A DNA stretch of 64,000 nt from an alpha proteobacterium HIMB114. GTDB taxonomy: Bacteria > Pseudomonadota > Alphaproteobacteria > Pelagibacterales > Pelagibacteraceae. The stretch's first letter is position 1, and each line of letters opens with the position of its first letter. The position numbers were made by a program, and so were the translations under genes. Below the pieces are notes generated by a model, which worked only from the letters and a program-made list of their open reading frames with translations, ran no database searches and was not told where the DNA came from. Of this stretch, positions 28,815 to 37,490 are shown piece after piece. The DNA lies in assembly GCA_000163555.2 (NCBI GenBank), contig ADAC02000001.1, forward strand, positions 992,001 through 1,056,000, read 5' to 3'.

Positions 28815-29957
28815 ATGAAAAAAATATTTAAAATAATCATTTTTTGCTCTCTTTTCTTTACAATAAATAATGCAGCCTATTCTAAATCAGAATTAAAAGT
28901 TGGAGCAATTTTACCATTAAGTGGTGATCATGAGTTATTAGGAAATAATATTTATCAAAGTATTTTAATTACAATATTTGAATTAAAGAATTTAAATATA
29001 AAAATCATACCCCTTGATACTCAAAGTTCAAAAGCAGGTGCAATTAATGCATTTAGACAGGGTATGAATAAAAAAGTCGACCTGTTTGTTGGTCCTATTT
29101 TTTACGACACACTAAATGAAATAAAAAATATAGAAGGATTTAAAGAAAAACTTTTTATTTCTTATAGCAATAGAGAAGAAAATATTTTTCCAAATGTAAT
29201 TAATTTTGGTGTGAATCTTAGTTCTCAGATAAATTCTTTGGTTAAGTTATTTCAAAATAACGAGCAATTTATTTTTTTTGGCGACAACAGTTCATTTACG
29301 AAAAAAGTTTTAGAAAAAAGTAAAAAATTCAAATCCAAAACATCTGATGTGGTTTTTTATAAGGATTTTAAGGATATAGGAAATCAAACAAAAAAAATCA
29401 CCAACTACGAAGAAAGAAATAAAAAGCATCTAGAAGAAATTAAAAAATTAGAACAAATTGAAGATAATCTTGATGAGAAACTTATTGAATCGATGAAAAA
29501 ACACGACACAAAAGAAAAAGTAAATTTTAAAAAGGTTTTTGTCTCATCTTTTGATGATGAGCTGATTTCTTCTATTTCCTATTTTGATTTTTATGATGCA
29601 AATTATAAAGATGTACAGTTTGTTACTCTAAATCTATGGTTTGATAATAAGTATTTAAAAGAACCATCTTTAGAAAACTTAATATTTCCCTCAATAAATT
29701 TGAATGGTTACAAAGAATTGAATCAAAAATATAAGAAAAATTTTGGTAGAAATATTTATCATTTAGAAACTTTATCATTCGATATTATACCGCTCGCATC
29801 AGCCATTTGGTTTTCAACGAAAGAACAGCAATTAAAAGCTTCCATGTTTAACGGTACTTACAAAGGCAAAACTGGAGATTTTACTATCAAGGAAAACAAA
29901 ACTGATAGAGATTTAATTTTGTATAAAATTGAAAATAAAAAGTTTAAGAAAATTTAA
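28815..29957 (+). CDS. LpoA/LppC-like periplasmic protein (penicillin-binding protein activator family)
   Basis: A 380-residue exported protein with a signal peptide (IIIFCSLFFTINNAAYS) and a type I periplasmic-binding fold: LKVGAILPLSGDHELLGNNIYQSI, DTQSSKAGAINAFRQGM and DLFVGPIFYDTL. In other proteobacteria proteins at this position, next to rsmI, are LpoA/LppC, the outer-membrane activators of class A penicillin-binding proteins. No lipobox Cys is seen, so it would be soluble in the periplasm unless the anchor was lost. A branched-chain amino acid binding protein is an alternative, but no ABC transporter genes are nearby. Confidence 0.72.
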   Translation: MKKIFKIIIFCSLFFTINNAAYSKSELKVGAILPLSGDHELLGNNIYQSILITIFELKNLNIKIIPLDTQSSKAGAINAFRQGMNKKVDLFVGPIFYDTLNEIKNIEGFKEKLFISYSNREENIFPNVINFGVNLSSQINSLVKLFQNNEQFIFFGDNSSFTKKVLEKSKKFKSKTSDVVFYKDFKDIGNQTKKITNYEERNKKHLEEIKKLEQIEDNLDEKLIESMKKHDTKEKVNFKKVFVSSFDDELISSISYFDFYDANYKDVQFVTLNLWFDNKYLKEPSLENLIFPSINLNGYKELNQKYKKNFGRNIYHLETLSFDIIPLASAIWFSTKEQQLKASMFNGTYKGKTGDFTIKENKTDRDLILYKIENKKFKKI

Positions 29958-30555
29958 AATATTTTTTAATTTTCATAAAAGCATCATATCGATGTGAGAT
30001 TTTATTTTTTTTTAACTTACCAATTTGAGCAAAAGTTTTTTTTTCACCTTTTGGAATAAATATTGGATCATATCCGAATCCCTTTTTCCCTCTTGCAGGA
30101 AAACTAATATGTCCTTCAACTTTTCCTTGAAACTCAAATGATTTACCATCAGGAAATGCAATTGAAATTGCACATATAAATCTAGCTTTTGAATTTAATT
30201 TTTTTTTTTTATTTAATAAATTAAAAACTTTTTTTATTGCTATATCAAAGTTTTTTGTAGGACCTGCCCACCTAGCAGAATATATTCCAGGTTTTTTGCT
30301 TATAGCATCTACTTCAAGTCCAGAATCATCAGAAATACAAACTAAACCTGTTCTTTTGGCAGCATATAAAGATTTTATTTTTGCATTAGATTTAAATGTT
30401 TTTCCATTTTCAACAGGTTCTCTTAACCTGAAGTCTTTTGGCTTAAAGTATTTTATTTTCTTTGGTAAAATTTCTTTTAATTCTCGAAATTTTCCAGGGT
30501 TATTTGTTGCTAATAAGAGTTTTTGAACTTTTTTTAATTGATAAAGTCTATGCAC
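29944..30555 (-). CDS. rdgB: XTP/dITP diphosphatase (non-canonical purine NTP pyrophosphatase)
   Basis: RdgB/HAM1 removes dITP and XTP from the nucleotide pool. The N-terminal LLLATNNPGKFRELKEIL near residue 13, CISDDSGLEVDAI near 73, SARWAGP near 93 and FGYDPIFIPKGEKKTFAQI near 158 are all family motifs. Length is 203 residues. It overlaps rph by 8 bases, a conserved rph-rdgB pair, and its 3' end overlaps the LpoA-like gene by 14 bases. Confidence 0.96.
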   Translation of the reverse strand: MHRLYQLKKVQKLLLATNNPGKFRELKEILPKKIKYFKPKDFRLREPVENGKTFKSNAKIKSLYAAKRTGLVCISDDSGLEVDAISKKPGIYSARWAGPTKNFDIAIKKVFNLLNKKKKLNSKARFICAISIAFPDGKSFEFQGKVEGHISFPARGKKGFGYDPIFIPKGEKKTFAQIGKLKKNKISHRYDAFMKIKKYFKFS

Positions 30556-31261
30556 TTAAAGCTTCTTTTTGTTTTTGAATAAGTAATTGAATTGATTGTT
30601 TAGAATATTTTAACATTTCGTTTAATTTTTCTTCAGAACAAGTTGTTTGTTCACCAGTTAACTGAAGTTCAATAATTTCGTTTTTTTCATTTATAACAAA
30701 ATTAGCATCCACATCTGCTCCACTGTCTTCTTTATAGTCAAGGTCTACAAGGGTCTCTCCATTTACAACTCCACAACTAATTGCAGCGACATGATTTTTA
30801 ATTGGGTTGGTATTAATGAGCTTTTTATCTTGTAAAATCTTAACACATTGATTCAAAGCCACAAATCCCCCGGTTATAGAAGCTGTTCTAGTGCCTCCAT
30901 CTGCCTGTATCACATCACAATCGATCGTTATTAAGTTTTCACCTAGTAAACTTAAATCAATACTGGCTCTCAAAGACCTTCCAATTAATCTTTGTATTTC
31001 AGATGTTCTGCCACCTATTTTTCCAGCAGATGCTTCTCTTCTCATTCTTTCATTGGTTGATCTTGGTAACATTCCATACTCAGCAGTAACCCAGCCTTTT
31101 CCAGATCCCTTCAGCCATCTTGGGACTTTATCTTCATAAGATGCTGTGCAAATTACATGAGTATTTCCAAACTTTATTAAACAAGAACCATCAGCATTAT
31201 TAATATAATTAGGTATAATTTCGACAGGCCTTAATTCTGTATTTGATCGATTATTTCTCAT
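30548..31261 (-). CDS. rph: Ribonuclease PH
   Basis: RNase PH trims tRNA 3' ends by phosphorolysis. The 237-residue protein begins with the family pattern (RPVEIIPNYINNADGSCLI), followed by EYGMLPRSTNERMRREA near residue 67, GRTSEIQRLIGRSLRA near 83, and DCDVIQADGGTRTASITGGFVA near 113. It is transcribed divergently from grpE with 54 bases between the start codons; the rph-grpE-hrcA neighbourhood is common, but hrcA is missing here. Confidence 0.97.
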   Translation of the reverse strand: MRNNRSNTELRPVEIIPNYINNADGSCLIKFGNTHVICTASYEDKVPRWLKGSGKGWVTAEYGMLPRSTNERMRREASAGKIGGRTSEIQRLIGRSLRASIDLSLLGENLITIDCDVIQADGGTRTASITGGFVALNQCVKILQDKKLINTNPIKNHVAAISCGVVNGETLVDLDYKEDSGADVDANFVINEKNEIIELQLTGEQTTCSEEKLNEMLKYSKQSIQLLIQKQKEALSA

Positions 31262-31266
31262 AAAGT

Positions 31267-31294
31267 CTTGGATTTTATTATTCTATCACTATAT
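31267..31294 (+). promoter_or_regulatory. Sigma-32-type heat-shock promoter of grpE
   Basis: CTTGGAT at 31267-31273 resembles the -35 box CTTGAAA, and CTATCACTATAT at 31283-31294 resembles the CCCCATNT -10 region. The spacing from CTTG to CTATC is identical to that in the dnaK promoter (16 bases between first letters), and nine or ten of twelve bases match in the second element. A transcript would start near 31302, which supports the ATG at 31316 as the grpE start. Confidence 0.6.
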
Positions 31295-31315
31295 AGCATG
31301 CAAACAATTAATATT

Positions 31316-31879
31316 ATGAGTGACAATAAAGACGAAATAAAAAAAGAAAATCAAAATAAAGTTGAGGAAAATAGTAAAGACGAAGATCACTCAACGGAAG
31401 CTAAAGAAAATTTAGAATATAATATTGAAGATAAGTTAAATGACTTAAATGATAAGTATTTAAGATTACTAGCTGAAAACCAAAATCTTAGAAAAAATCA
31501 CGAGCAAGAAAAAGAAGATATTTTAAAATATGGTTCATTTAGTTTTGCACAGCAAATACTTGGTTTGACAGACAATTTAGACCGAGCTTTTCAAATATTT
31601 AAAAATGATGAAAAATTTAAAACAGATGAATTTAAAAATATTTTAAGTGGTATCGAAATGATTGAAAAAGAACTTCAAAGTACACTCGAAAAAAATTCAA
31701 TTAAATATATTGATTGTTTGGATAAGCCTTTCGACCCCAACCTTCACCAAGCCATTGGTGAAAAAGAAAGCGATAAATCACAAGGAACCGTAGTTGAGGA
31801 AATGCAAAAAGGCTATCAAATGCATGATAGGCTTTTAAGACCTTCTATGGTTTATGTATCAAAAAAGTCTAATAAATAG
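31316..31879 (+). CDS. grpE: Nucleotide exchange factor GrpE
   Basis: GrpE releases ADP from DnaK and acts as a thermosensor. The ATG at 31316 gives 187 residues: an acidic, disordered N-terminus, a long coiled-coil helix (LNDLNDKYLRLLAENQNLRKNHEQEKEDI) and the C-terminal beta domain with FDPNLHQAIGE and VVEEMQKGYQMHDRLLRPSMVYVSK. Upstream in-frame TTG 31268 and ATG 31298 fall in or before the probable promoter and transcription start. dnaK follows after 96 bases with its own promoter. Confidence 0.95.
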   Translation: MSDNKDEIKKENQNKVEENSKDEDHSTEAKENLEYNIEDKLNDLNDKYLRLLAENQNLRKNHEQEKEDILKYGSFSFAQQILGLTDNLDRAFQIFKNDEKFKTDEFKNILSGIEMIEKELQSTLEKNSIKYIDCLDKPFDPNLHQAIGEKESDKSQGTVVEEMQKGYQMHDRLLRPSMVYVSKKSNK

Positions 31880-31914
31880 ACATTTTTTCAAAATAAATTA
31901 ATTTTTTTCTCTAT

Positions 31915-31942
31915 CTTGCAATAGCAAAAACTATCCCCATAT
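31915..31942 (+). promoter_or_regulatory. Sigma-32-type heat-shock promoter of dnaK
   Basis: CTTGCAA at 31915-31921 and CCCCATAT at 31935-31942 are separated by 13 bases, closely matching the RpoH consensus CTTGAAA-N13/14-CCCCATNT. A start near 31948 would leave a 28-base leader containing the strong ribosome-binding site AAGGAG at 31959-31964, 11 bases before the dnaK ATG. 'Ca. Pelagibacter' is known to carry very few sigma factors (RpoD and RpoH), so an RpoH promoter is expected here. Confidence 0.82.
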
Positions 31943-31975
31943 CAATCTCAATAAAGAAAAGGAGACTTAAGGATT

Positions 31976-33901
31976 ATGTCAAAGATTATAGGAATTGATT
32001 TAGGAACTACAAACTCGTGTGTTGCCATCATGGATGGCAAAGAAGCTAAAGTTATTGAAAACACTGAAGGTGCTAGAACAACTCCTTCTGTTGTTGCTTT
32101 TACAGAAGCAGAAAAATTAGTTGGAGCTTCAGCTAAAAGACAGGCCGTAACTAATCCAGAAAATACTTTTTACGCAGTAAAAAGATTAATTGGAAGAAAG
32201 TTTGATGGTGCGGCAGTAAAAAAAGATATTGAAGGACTGCCTTACAAAGTCATTGCTGCTGATAATGGTGATGCTTGGGTGGAGTCTAAAGGTGAAAAAT
32301 ATTCACCAAGTCAGATCTCTGCTTTTGTATTACAAAAAATGAAAGAGACAGCAGAAAAACATTTAGGAAGTGAAGTTAAAAAAGCGGTAATTACTGTTCC
32401 AGCTTATTTTAACGACTCTCAAAGACAAGCAACAAGAGATGCTGGTAAAATCGCGGGTCTTGAAGTTGAAAGAATTATAAACGAACCAACTGCTGCTGCG
32501 CTTGCTTACGGATTAAATAAGAAGAATGCAAAAACTGTTGCTGTGTACGATTTAGGTGGCGGTACATTTGACGTATCAATTTTAGAACTGGGTGATGGCG
32601 TATTTGAAGTTAAATCTACAAATGGTGATACTACACTTGGCGGTGAAGACTTTGATGCTACGATAGTAGACTACCTAGCAAGTGAGTTTAAAAAAGATAA
32701 CGCAATAGATCTTAAACAAGATAAATTAGCATTACAAAGATTAAGAGAAGCAGCAGAAAAAGCTAAAATTGAATTATCTTCATCTACACAAACTGAAGTA
32801 AATTTACCATTCATCACTGCTGATAAAACTGGTCCAAAACATTTAAATATTAAATTAACTAGAGCGAAGTTAGAGTCACTTTGTGCTGAGTTAATCGAAA
32901 GAACAATTGAACCATGTAAAACTGCTCTTAAAGATGCAGGTCTTTCTGCAGGTGAGATTGGCGAAGTAATTCTTGTTGGTGGTATGACAAGAATGCCAAA
33001 AGTTGTTGAAACTGTGAAAAACTTTTTTGGTAAAGACCCTAGTAAAAGTGTAAACCCAGATGAAGTTGTTGCCATGGGTGCGGCTATTCAAGGTGGTGTA
33101 TTACAAGGTGATGTTAAAGATGTATTGCTTTTAGATGTAACGCCTTTATCACTTGGTATTGAAACTTTAGGTGGAGTTGTAACTAAACTAATTACAAAAA
33201 ATACAACAATCCCAACTAAAAAAAGTCAGGTGTTTTCTACAGCAGAAGATAATCAACCAGCAGTTTCTATTAGAGTTTTTCAAGGTGAAAGAGAAATGGC
33301 AGCGGATAACAAACTGCTTGGAACATTTGATTTAACTGGAATTCCACCTGCGCCAAGAGGTGTTCCTCAAATTGAAGTTACTTTTGATATTGATGCTAAC
33401 GGAATCGTAAGTGTTTCTGCAAAAGATAAAGGCACAGGCAAAGAACAGAAAATTCAAATTCAAGCTTCTGGTGGATTATCAGATGAGGAAATTGAAAAAA
33501 TGGTTAAAGATGCTGAAGCCAATAAAGAAGCAGACAAAAAGAAAAGAGAAGAAGTTGACAGTAAAAACTCAGCTGATGCTTTAGTTGCTTCAACAGAAAA
33601 AAGTTTGAAAGAGCACGGTAGTAAAATTAGTGATGCTGACAAAAAAACTATCGAAACTGATCTTCAAAATTTAAAAGATGCAATTAAAGCTGACAAAGTT
33701 GAAGATATAAAGGCAAAAACTCAAACCCTTGTTCAATCATCAATGAAACTTGGTGAAGCAATTTATAAAGAGCAACAAGCAAAGGCTGGTGGAACTCAAG
33801 GCCAAGAGGCTGAAGGAAAAGCAGATGCTGGATCTGACAAAAAAGAAGATGTAGTTGATGCTGAGTACGAAGAAGTTAAAGACGATAAAGATAAAAAATA
33901 A
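31976..33901 (+). CDS. dnaK: Chaperone protein DnaK (Hsp70)
   Basis: The 641-residue Hsp70. The ATPase domain begins [17 protein letters not shown] and carries the phosphate motif [14 protein letters not shown] near residue 192 and the adenosine motif [12 protein letters not shown] near 335. The linker [16 protein letters not shown] near 385 leads to the substrate-binding domain, and the C-terminus ends in an acidic, lysine-rich tail ([11 protein letters not shown]). It is preceded by a sigma-32-type promoter and strong ribosome-binding site and followed by dnaJ after 34 bases containing a hairpin. Confidence 0.98.
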   Translation: MSKIIGIDLGTTNSCVAIMDGKEAKVIENTEGARTTPSVVAFTEAEKLVGASAKRQAVTNPENTFYAVKRLIGRKFDGAAVKKDIEGLPYKVIAADNGDAWVESKGEKYSPSQISAFVLQKMKETAEKHLGSEVKKAVITVPAYFNDSQRQATRDAGKIAGLEVERIINEPTAAALAYGLNKKNAKTVAVYDLGGGTFDVSILELGDGVFEVKSTNGDTTLGGEDFDATIVDYLASEFKKDNAIDLKQDKLALQRLREAAEKAKIELSSSTQTEVNLPFITADKTGPKHLNIKLTRAKLESLCAELIERTIEPCKTALKDAGLSAGEIGEVILVGGMTRMPKVVETVKNFFGKDPSKSVNPDEVVAMGAAIQGGVLQGDVKDVLLLDVTPLSLGIETLGGVVTKLITKNTTIPTKKSQVFSTAEDNQPAVSIRVFQGEREMAADNKLLGTFDLTGIPPAPRGVPQIEVTFDIDANGIVSVSAKDKGTGKEQKIQIQASGGLSDEEIEKMVKDAEANKEADKKKREEVDSKNSADALVASTEKSLKEHGSKISDADKKTIETDLQNLKDAIKADKVEDIKAKTQTLVQSSMKLGEAIYKEQQAKAGGTQGQEAEGKADAGSDKKEDVVDAEYEEVKDDKDKK

Positions 33902-33919
33902 CGCTTAAATTTTTAAGCG
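33902..33919 (+). other. Stem-loop between dnaK and dnaJ
   Basis: CGCTTAAA and TTTAAGCG form a perfect 8-bp inverted repeat with a 2-base centre, starting right after the dnaK stop codon and 16 bases before the dnaJ ATG. No T tract follows, so it is not a classic terminator. It could protect the dnaK mRNA 3' end, reduce dnaJ read-through or mark a processing site. Confidence 0.5.
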
Positions 33920-33935
33920 GATAGGATTTTGAGGC

Positions 33936-35087
33936 ATGTCTAAAGCGGATTATTATGAAACATTAGGTGTAAACCGCAGTGCCTCAAAAGACGAAATCAA
34001 AAGCGCTTACCGAAAACTAGCAATGAAATACCACCCGGATAGAAATCCAGGTGATAAAGCAGCTGAGACAAAATTTAAGGACGCAACAGAAGCTTATCAA
34101 ATTTTATCGGACCCCAACAAAAAAAGTAGTTATGATCAATTTGGTCATTCAGCTTTTGAAAACATGGGTGGTGGTCAAGGTGGCTTTAGTGATTTTGGAG
34201 GTTTCGACTCTGGATCATTCTCAGATATCTTTGATGATTTTTTTGGTGACTTCATGGGATCTGGTAGAGGAAGAGGTGGTGGAAGAAGAAAATCTAGAGG
34301 TCGAAGAGGTTCAGACTTAAAAATTAATTTAGAGGTTTCATTAGAAGAAGCTTATCAAGGGAAAAAAACTACTTTTAACATTAACTCAACTGAAAAATGT
34401 GGAACATGTTCTGGAAGCGGCGCAAAACCTGGTTCAAGCCCAAAAACATGTGGAACTTGTGGAGGCGATGGAAGGGTCAGATCTCAGCAAGGATTTTTTA
34501 CAGTTCAGCAAACTTGTCCTGACTGTAGAGGCGAAGGAGAAGTTGTTGGAAGTCCATGCAAAGATTGTAGTGGGTTTGGAACACAGAAAAAGAAAAAGAC
34601 ATTATCAATTCAAATTCCAAAAGGTGTAGACGATGGAACAAGAATTAGGCTATCTGGAAAAGGAGAGGCAGGTTCTAAAGGTGGCGCAGATGGAGATTTA
34701 TATGTTTATATACAGGTTAGAAAGCATGAACTCTTTGAGAGAGAAGAAGAAAATTTATTTTACGAGCTTCCCGTCTCTTTGGCAGATGCTGCTCTTGGTA
34801 CATCAATTGAAGTACCAAACATTGATGGATCAAGATCTAAAGTAAAAATTCCAGCAGGTACGCAATCTGGAAAACAATTAAGATTAAGAGACAAAGGAAT
34901 GCCAATGTTAAGAGGTGGTGGGTATGGTGACCTATATCTTCAAATTAAAGTTGAAACGCCAGTTTCACTAAATACTGAACAAAAAGAATTGCTTGAAAAG
35001 TTTAAAGATTTAGAAGATTCTAAAAATAATCCCGAAAATCAAAGTTTTATAAAAAAAGCTAAGAAATTTTGGGAAAGTATTAATTAA
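33936..35087 (+). CDS. dnaJ: Chaperone protein DnaJ
   Basis: DnaJ stimulates DnaK ATPase and delivers substrates. The 383-residue type I protein has the J domain with HPD (KYHPDRNPG near residue 31), a Gly/Phe-rich stretch (about 75-125), four CxxCxGxG zinc repeats ([32 protein letters not shown] between about 150 and 215) and the C-terminal substrate-binding domains. It follows dnaK and overlaps the dapB start by one base (TAATG), so dapB is likely co-transcribed. Confidence 0.98.
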   Translation: MSKADYYETLGVNRSASKDEIKSAYRKLAMKYHPDRNPGDKAAETKFKDATEAYQILSDPNKKSSYDQFGHSAFENMGGGQGGFSDFGGFDSGSFSDIFDDFFGDFMGSGRGRGGGRRKSRGRRGSDLKINLEVSLEEAYQGKKTTFNINSTEKCGTCSGSGAKPGSSPKTCGTCGGDGRVRSQQGFFTVQQTCPDCRGEGEVVGSPCKDCSGFGTQKKKKTLSIQIPKGVDDGTRIRLSGKGEAGSKGGADGDLYVYIQVRKHELFEREEENLFYELPVSLADAALGTSIEVPNIDGSRSKVKIPAGTQSGKQLRLRDKGMPMLRGGGYGDLYLQIKVETPVSLNTEQKELLEKFKDLEDSKNNPENQSFIKKAKKFWESIN

Positions 35088-35857
35088 TGAAAAAAATAAA
35101 TATTACAATTACTGGCGGCTTAGGTCGAATGGGTCAGCTGCTTATTAAGCAGACCCAAAAAGATAAAAAATTAAAATTATATTCCGCAACAGAGTATAAA
35201 GAATTTAAAAAGGGAAAGATTAAATACCAAAAAAATACAGATGTGGCTTTTAAAGGCACAAACGTTATCATAGATTTCACAAGACCAAATTGTACCCTTG
35301 AAGTATTGAAGCTGGCAGTCAAACATAAGAAAAAAGTAATTATTGGAACAACTGGATTTCAAAAAAAACATTGGAATGCAATAAAAAAAGCATCTAAAAA
35401 AATCGCAATTTTGCAATCTGGTAATATGAGCCTTGGCATTAATTTAATGCAATTTGTATCAAAAATTTTATCAAAGGGATTTATGAGCGATTATCAAATG
35501 GAAGTTCATGATGCTCATCATATAAAAAAAATTGATTATCCATCAGGTACTGCATTAATGCTAGGCCATGCTGTAGCGGAGGGTAAATCTAAAAGTCTAA
35601 AACAAATACAAGGTAAAATATTTTTAAATAAAAAAGGAAAAGGTAAATCTAATAAGCTAAATTTTTATATTGTAAGAAAAGGAAAAATTCCTGGAACGCA
35701 CTCTGTGATTTTTGAAAATAAGCAGGAAAAATTAGAAATTCAACACACGGCTCATTCAAGAGATTTATTTGCCGAAGGCGCAATAGGTGCCGCTAAATGG
35801 TTAGCAAACAAGAAACCTGGTTTATATAATATGCACCATGTTTTAGGTATTAAATAA
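35087..35857 (+). CDS. dapB: 4-hydroxy-tetrahydrodipicolinate reductase
   Basis: DapB reduces the DapA product in lysine and diaminopimelate synthesis. The NAD(P)-binding GGLGRMGQLL is at residue 10, IDFTRPN near 64, GTTGF near 88, and the catalytic HDAHHIKKIDYPSGTALMLG near 142 (His and Lys in H-x5-K and SGT). The 256 residues match the family. It is coupled to dnaJ by a 1-base overlap, an arrangement known in several alphaproteobacteria. Confidence 0.97.
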   Translation: MKKINITITGGLGRMGQLLIKQTQKDKKLKLYSATEYKEFKKGKIKYQKNTDVAFKGTNVIIDFTRPNCTLEVLKLAVKHKKKVIIGTTGFQKKHWNAIKKASKKIAILQSGNMSLGINLMQFVSKILSKGFMSDYQMEVHDAHHIKKIDYPSGTALMLGHAVAEGKSKSLKQIQGKIFLNKKGKGKSNKLNFYIVRKGKIPGTHSVIFENKQEKLEIQHTAHSRDLFAEGAIGAAKWLANKKPGLYNMHHVLGIK

Positions 35858-35863
35858 TCTTTT

Positions 35864-36523
35864 GTGAAAGTTGAAAAAAAAGATAAAGCAAAAATAATAC
35901 TTAAAGAACTTAATAAACTTTATCCAAAAACACCTTCCCCACTAACTCATACGAATAATTTTACTTTACTAATTTCGGTATTACTTTCTGCTCAATGTAC
36001 AGATTTGAATGTTAATAATGTTACAAAAGATATTTATCCAAAATATAATAAACCAGAACATTTTGTAAAATTAGGTCAAAAAAAAATAGAAAAACTCATT
36101 CAAAAGATTGGTCTTTTTAGAATGAAATCAAAAAGCGTGTATCGCTTATCAAAAATTCTGCTTGATAAGCATGGAGGAAAAGTGCCCAAAACTTTTGAAG
36201 AACTTGAAGCATTACCAGGTGTTGGACATAAGACTGCTAGTGTGGTGATGTCTCAGGGATTTGGTTATCCAGCTTTTCCGGTAGATACTCATATTCACCG
36301 ACTAGCACAAAGGTGGGGTTTAACGAATGGAAAAAATGTAGTTCAAACTGAGAAGGACTTAAAAGAACTATTTCCAAAAAAACACTGGAATAAACTACAT
36401 TTACAAATCATCTTTTATGGCAGGGAATATTGTAAAGCTAGGGATTGCTTTGGTCTGGAATGTAAAATATGTACACAGTGCAATCCAAAAAGAAAAAAGC
36501 CAATTTTAACTAAGAAAGCTTAA
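35864..36523 (+). CDS. nth: Endonuclease III (DNA glycosylase/AP lyase)
   Basis: Nth removes oxidised pyrimidines in base excision repair. The helix-hairpin-helix ALPGVGHKTASVVMSQGF near residue 109 includes the catalytic Lys, and the catalytic Asp is in FPVDTHIHRLA near 133. The C-terminal cysteine cluster reads CKARDCFGLECKICTQC, with spacing different from E. coli's C-x6-C-x2-C-x5-C, but four suitable Cys exist for a 4Fe-4S cluster. GTG at 35864 is used as start, giving 219 residues, six bases after dapB. Confidence 0.94.
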   Translation: MKVEKKDKAKIILKELNKLYPKTPSPLTHTNNFTLLISVLLSAQCTDLNVNNVTKDIYPKYNKPEHFVKLGQKKIEKLIQKIGLFRMKSKSVYRLSKILLDKHGGKVPKTFEELEALPGVGHKTASVVMSQGFGYPAFPVDTHIHRLAQRWGLTNGKNVVQTEKDLKELFPKKHWNKLHLQIIFYGREYCKARDCFGLECKICTQCNPKRKKPILTKKA

Positions 36524-36526
36524 AGG

Positions 36527-37456
36527 ATGAAAGTATTAGGAATAGGTAACGCCATTGTAGATGTACTTTGTAAAGTTGATGATCAATTTATTAAAGATCA
36601 TTCTCTTACAAAAGGAACTATGAAACTGGTTGATGAACAAGAATTTCAAAAACTTTTATCTAATTTAAAAATTGAAAGTACAGTATCTGGCGGATCCGTT
36701 GCAAACTCAATTGTTGGGATGTCTCAATTAGGAGATAATGTTTCGTTTATTGGTAAAGTTAATGATGATGATCTTGGCCATAAATATATTGATGGCCTTA
36801 AAAAAGAAAATGTAGATTATTTTTACAATGTTAAAAAAGAAAACATTCCTACAGGAACTTGTTTAATTTTGATCACTCCAGATTCTGAGAGAACAATGTG
36901 TACTTTTTTAGGAATTGCAGGCCAAATTGATGATAATGATATTGATACAAATGCAATTCAAAATGCTGAAATTACTTTCTTAGAAGGATATTTGTGGGAT
37001 GAAGGTGGTCCAACTAAAGCTTTCGAAAAAGCTTTATCAGCTGCAAAAAAATCAGCGATGTCCCTTTCTGATCCGTTTTGTGTTGACCGACACAAAGATA
37101 GTTTTTTAAATTTAGTAAAAAATAAATTAGATATTATTTTTGCAAATGAAAAAGAGGCGATGTCTTTAATTAATGCAAAAAATTTTGACGAGGTTATTGA
37201 ATTTGGAAAATCACTTAATAAACTTTTTATTGTAACGCGTTCTGATAAAGGCTCTATTGCTATAGAAGGAAACGATGTGTCTGAAGCTCATGCTAAATCA
37301 AACTTAAATATTGTAGATCTTACTGGTGCAGGTGATTTATTTGCTGCTGGTTTTTTACATGGGTTTACTAATAATAAAAACCCACATGAAAGTTTGAAGT
37401 TAGGAACTGAAATGGCTTCAAAAATTATACAAAAAATTGGTGCTCGTTTAGATTAG
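36527..37456 (+). CDS. PfkB-family sugar/nucleoside kinase (adenosine kinase-like)
   Basis: A 309-residue ribokinase-superfamily enzyme. It begins VLGIGNAIVDVLCKVDD, has the first signature SGGSVANSIVGMSQLGDNVSFIGKV near residue 55 and the second, DLTGAGDLFAAGFLHG near 264, with the catalytic Asp. The GNAIVDV start and KGTMKLVD segment resemble alphaproteobacterial proteins annotated as adenosine kinase, but sugar specificity cannot be settled from sequence. It sits 3 bases after nth and may share its transcript. Confidence 0.88.
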   Translation: MKVLGIGNAIVDVLCKVDDQFIKDHSLTKGTMKLVDEQEFQKLLSNLKIESTVSGGSVANSIVGMSQLGDNVSFIGKVNDDDLGHKYIDGLKKENVDYFYNVKKENIPTGTCLILITPDSERTMCTFLGIAGQIDDNDIDTNAIQNAEITFLEGYLWDEGGPTKAFEKALSAAKKSAMSLSDPFCVDRHKDSFLNLVKNKLDIIFANEKEAMSLINAKNFDEVIEFGKSLNKLFIVTRSDKGSIAIEGNDVSEAHAKSNLNIVDLTGAGDLFAAGFLHGFTNNKNPHESLKLGTEMASKIIQKIGARLD

Positions 37457-37490
37457 ATTGACAAACTAATAGGTTTGGTAAGATATATTC

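Noticed and set aside
31268-31315. Longer grpE with TTG 31268 or ATG 31298 as start
   Set aside because: Both lie in or before the probable RpoH promoter and transcription start; the acidic family N-terminus begins at ATG 31316.
37458-37463. A perfect TTGACA just before the dienelactone-hydrolase-like gene
   Set aside because: Any -10 hexamer at normal spacing would place the transcription start at or after the ATG at 37491, and no good TATAAT follows. Probably chance, or used only for a leaderless message.
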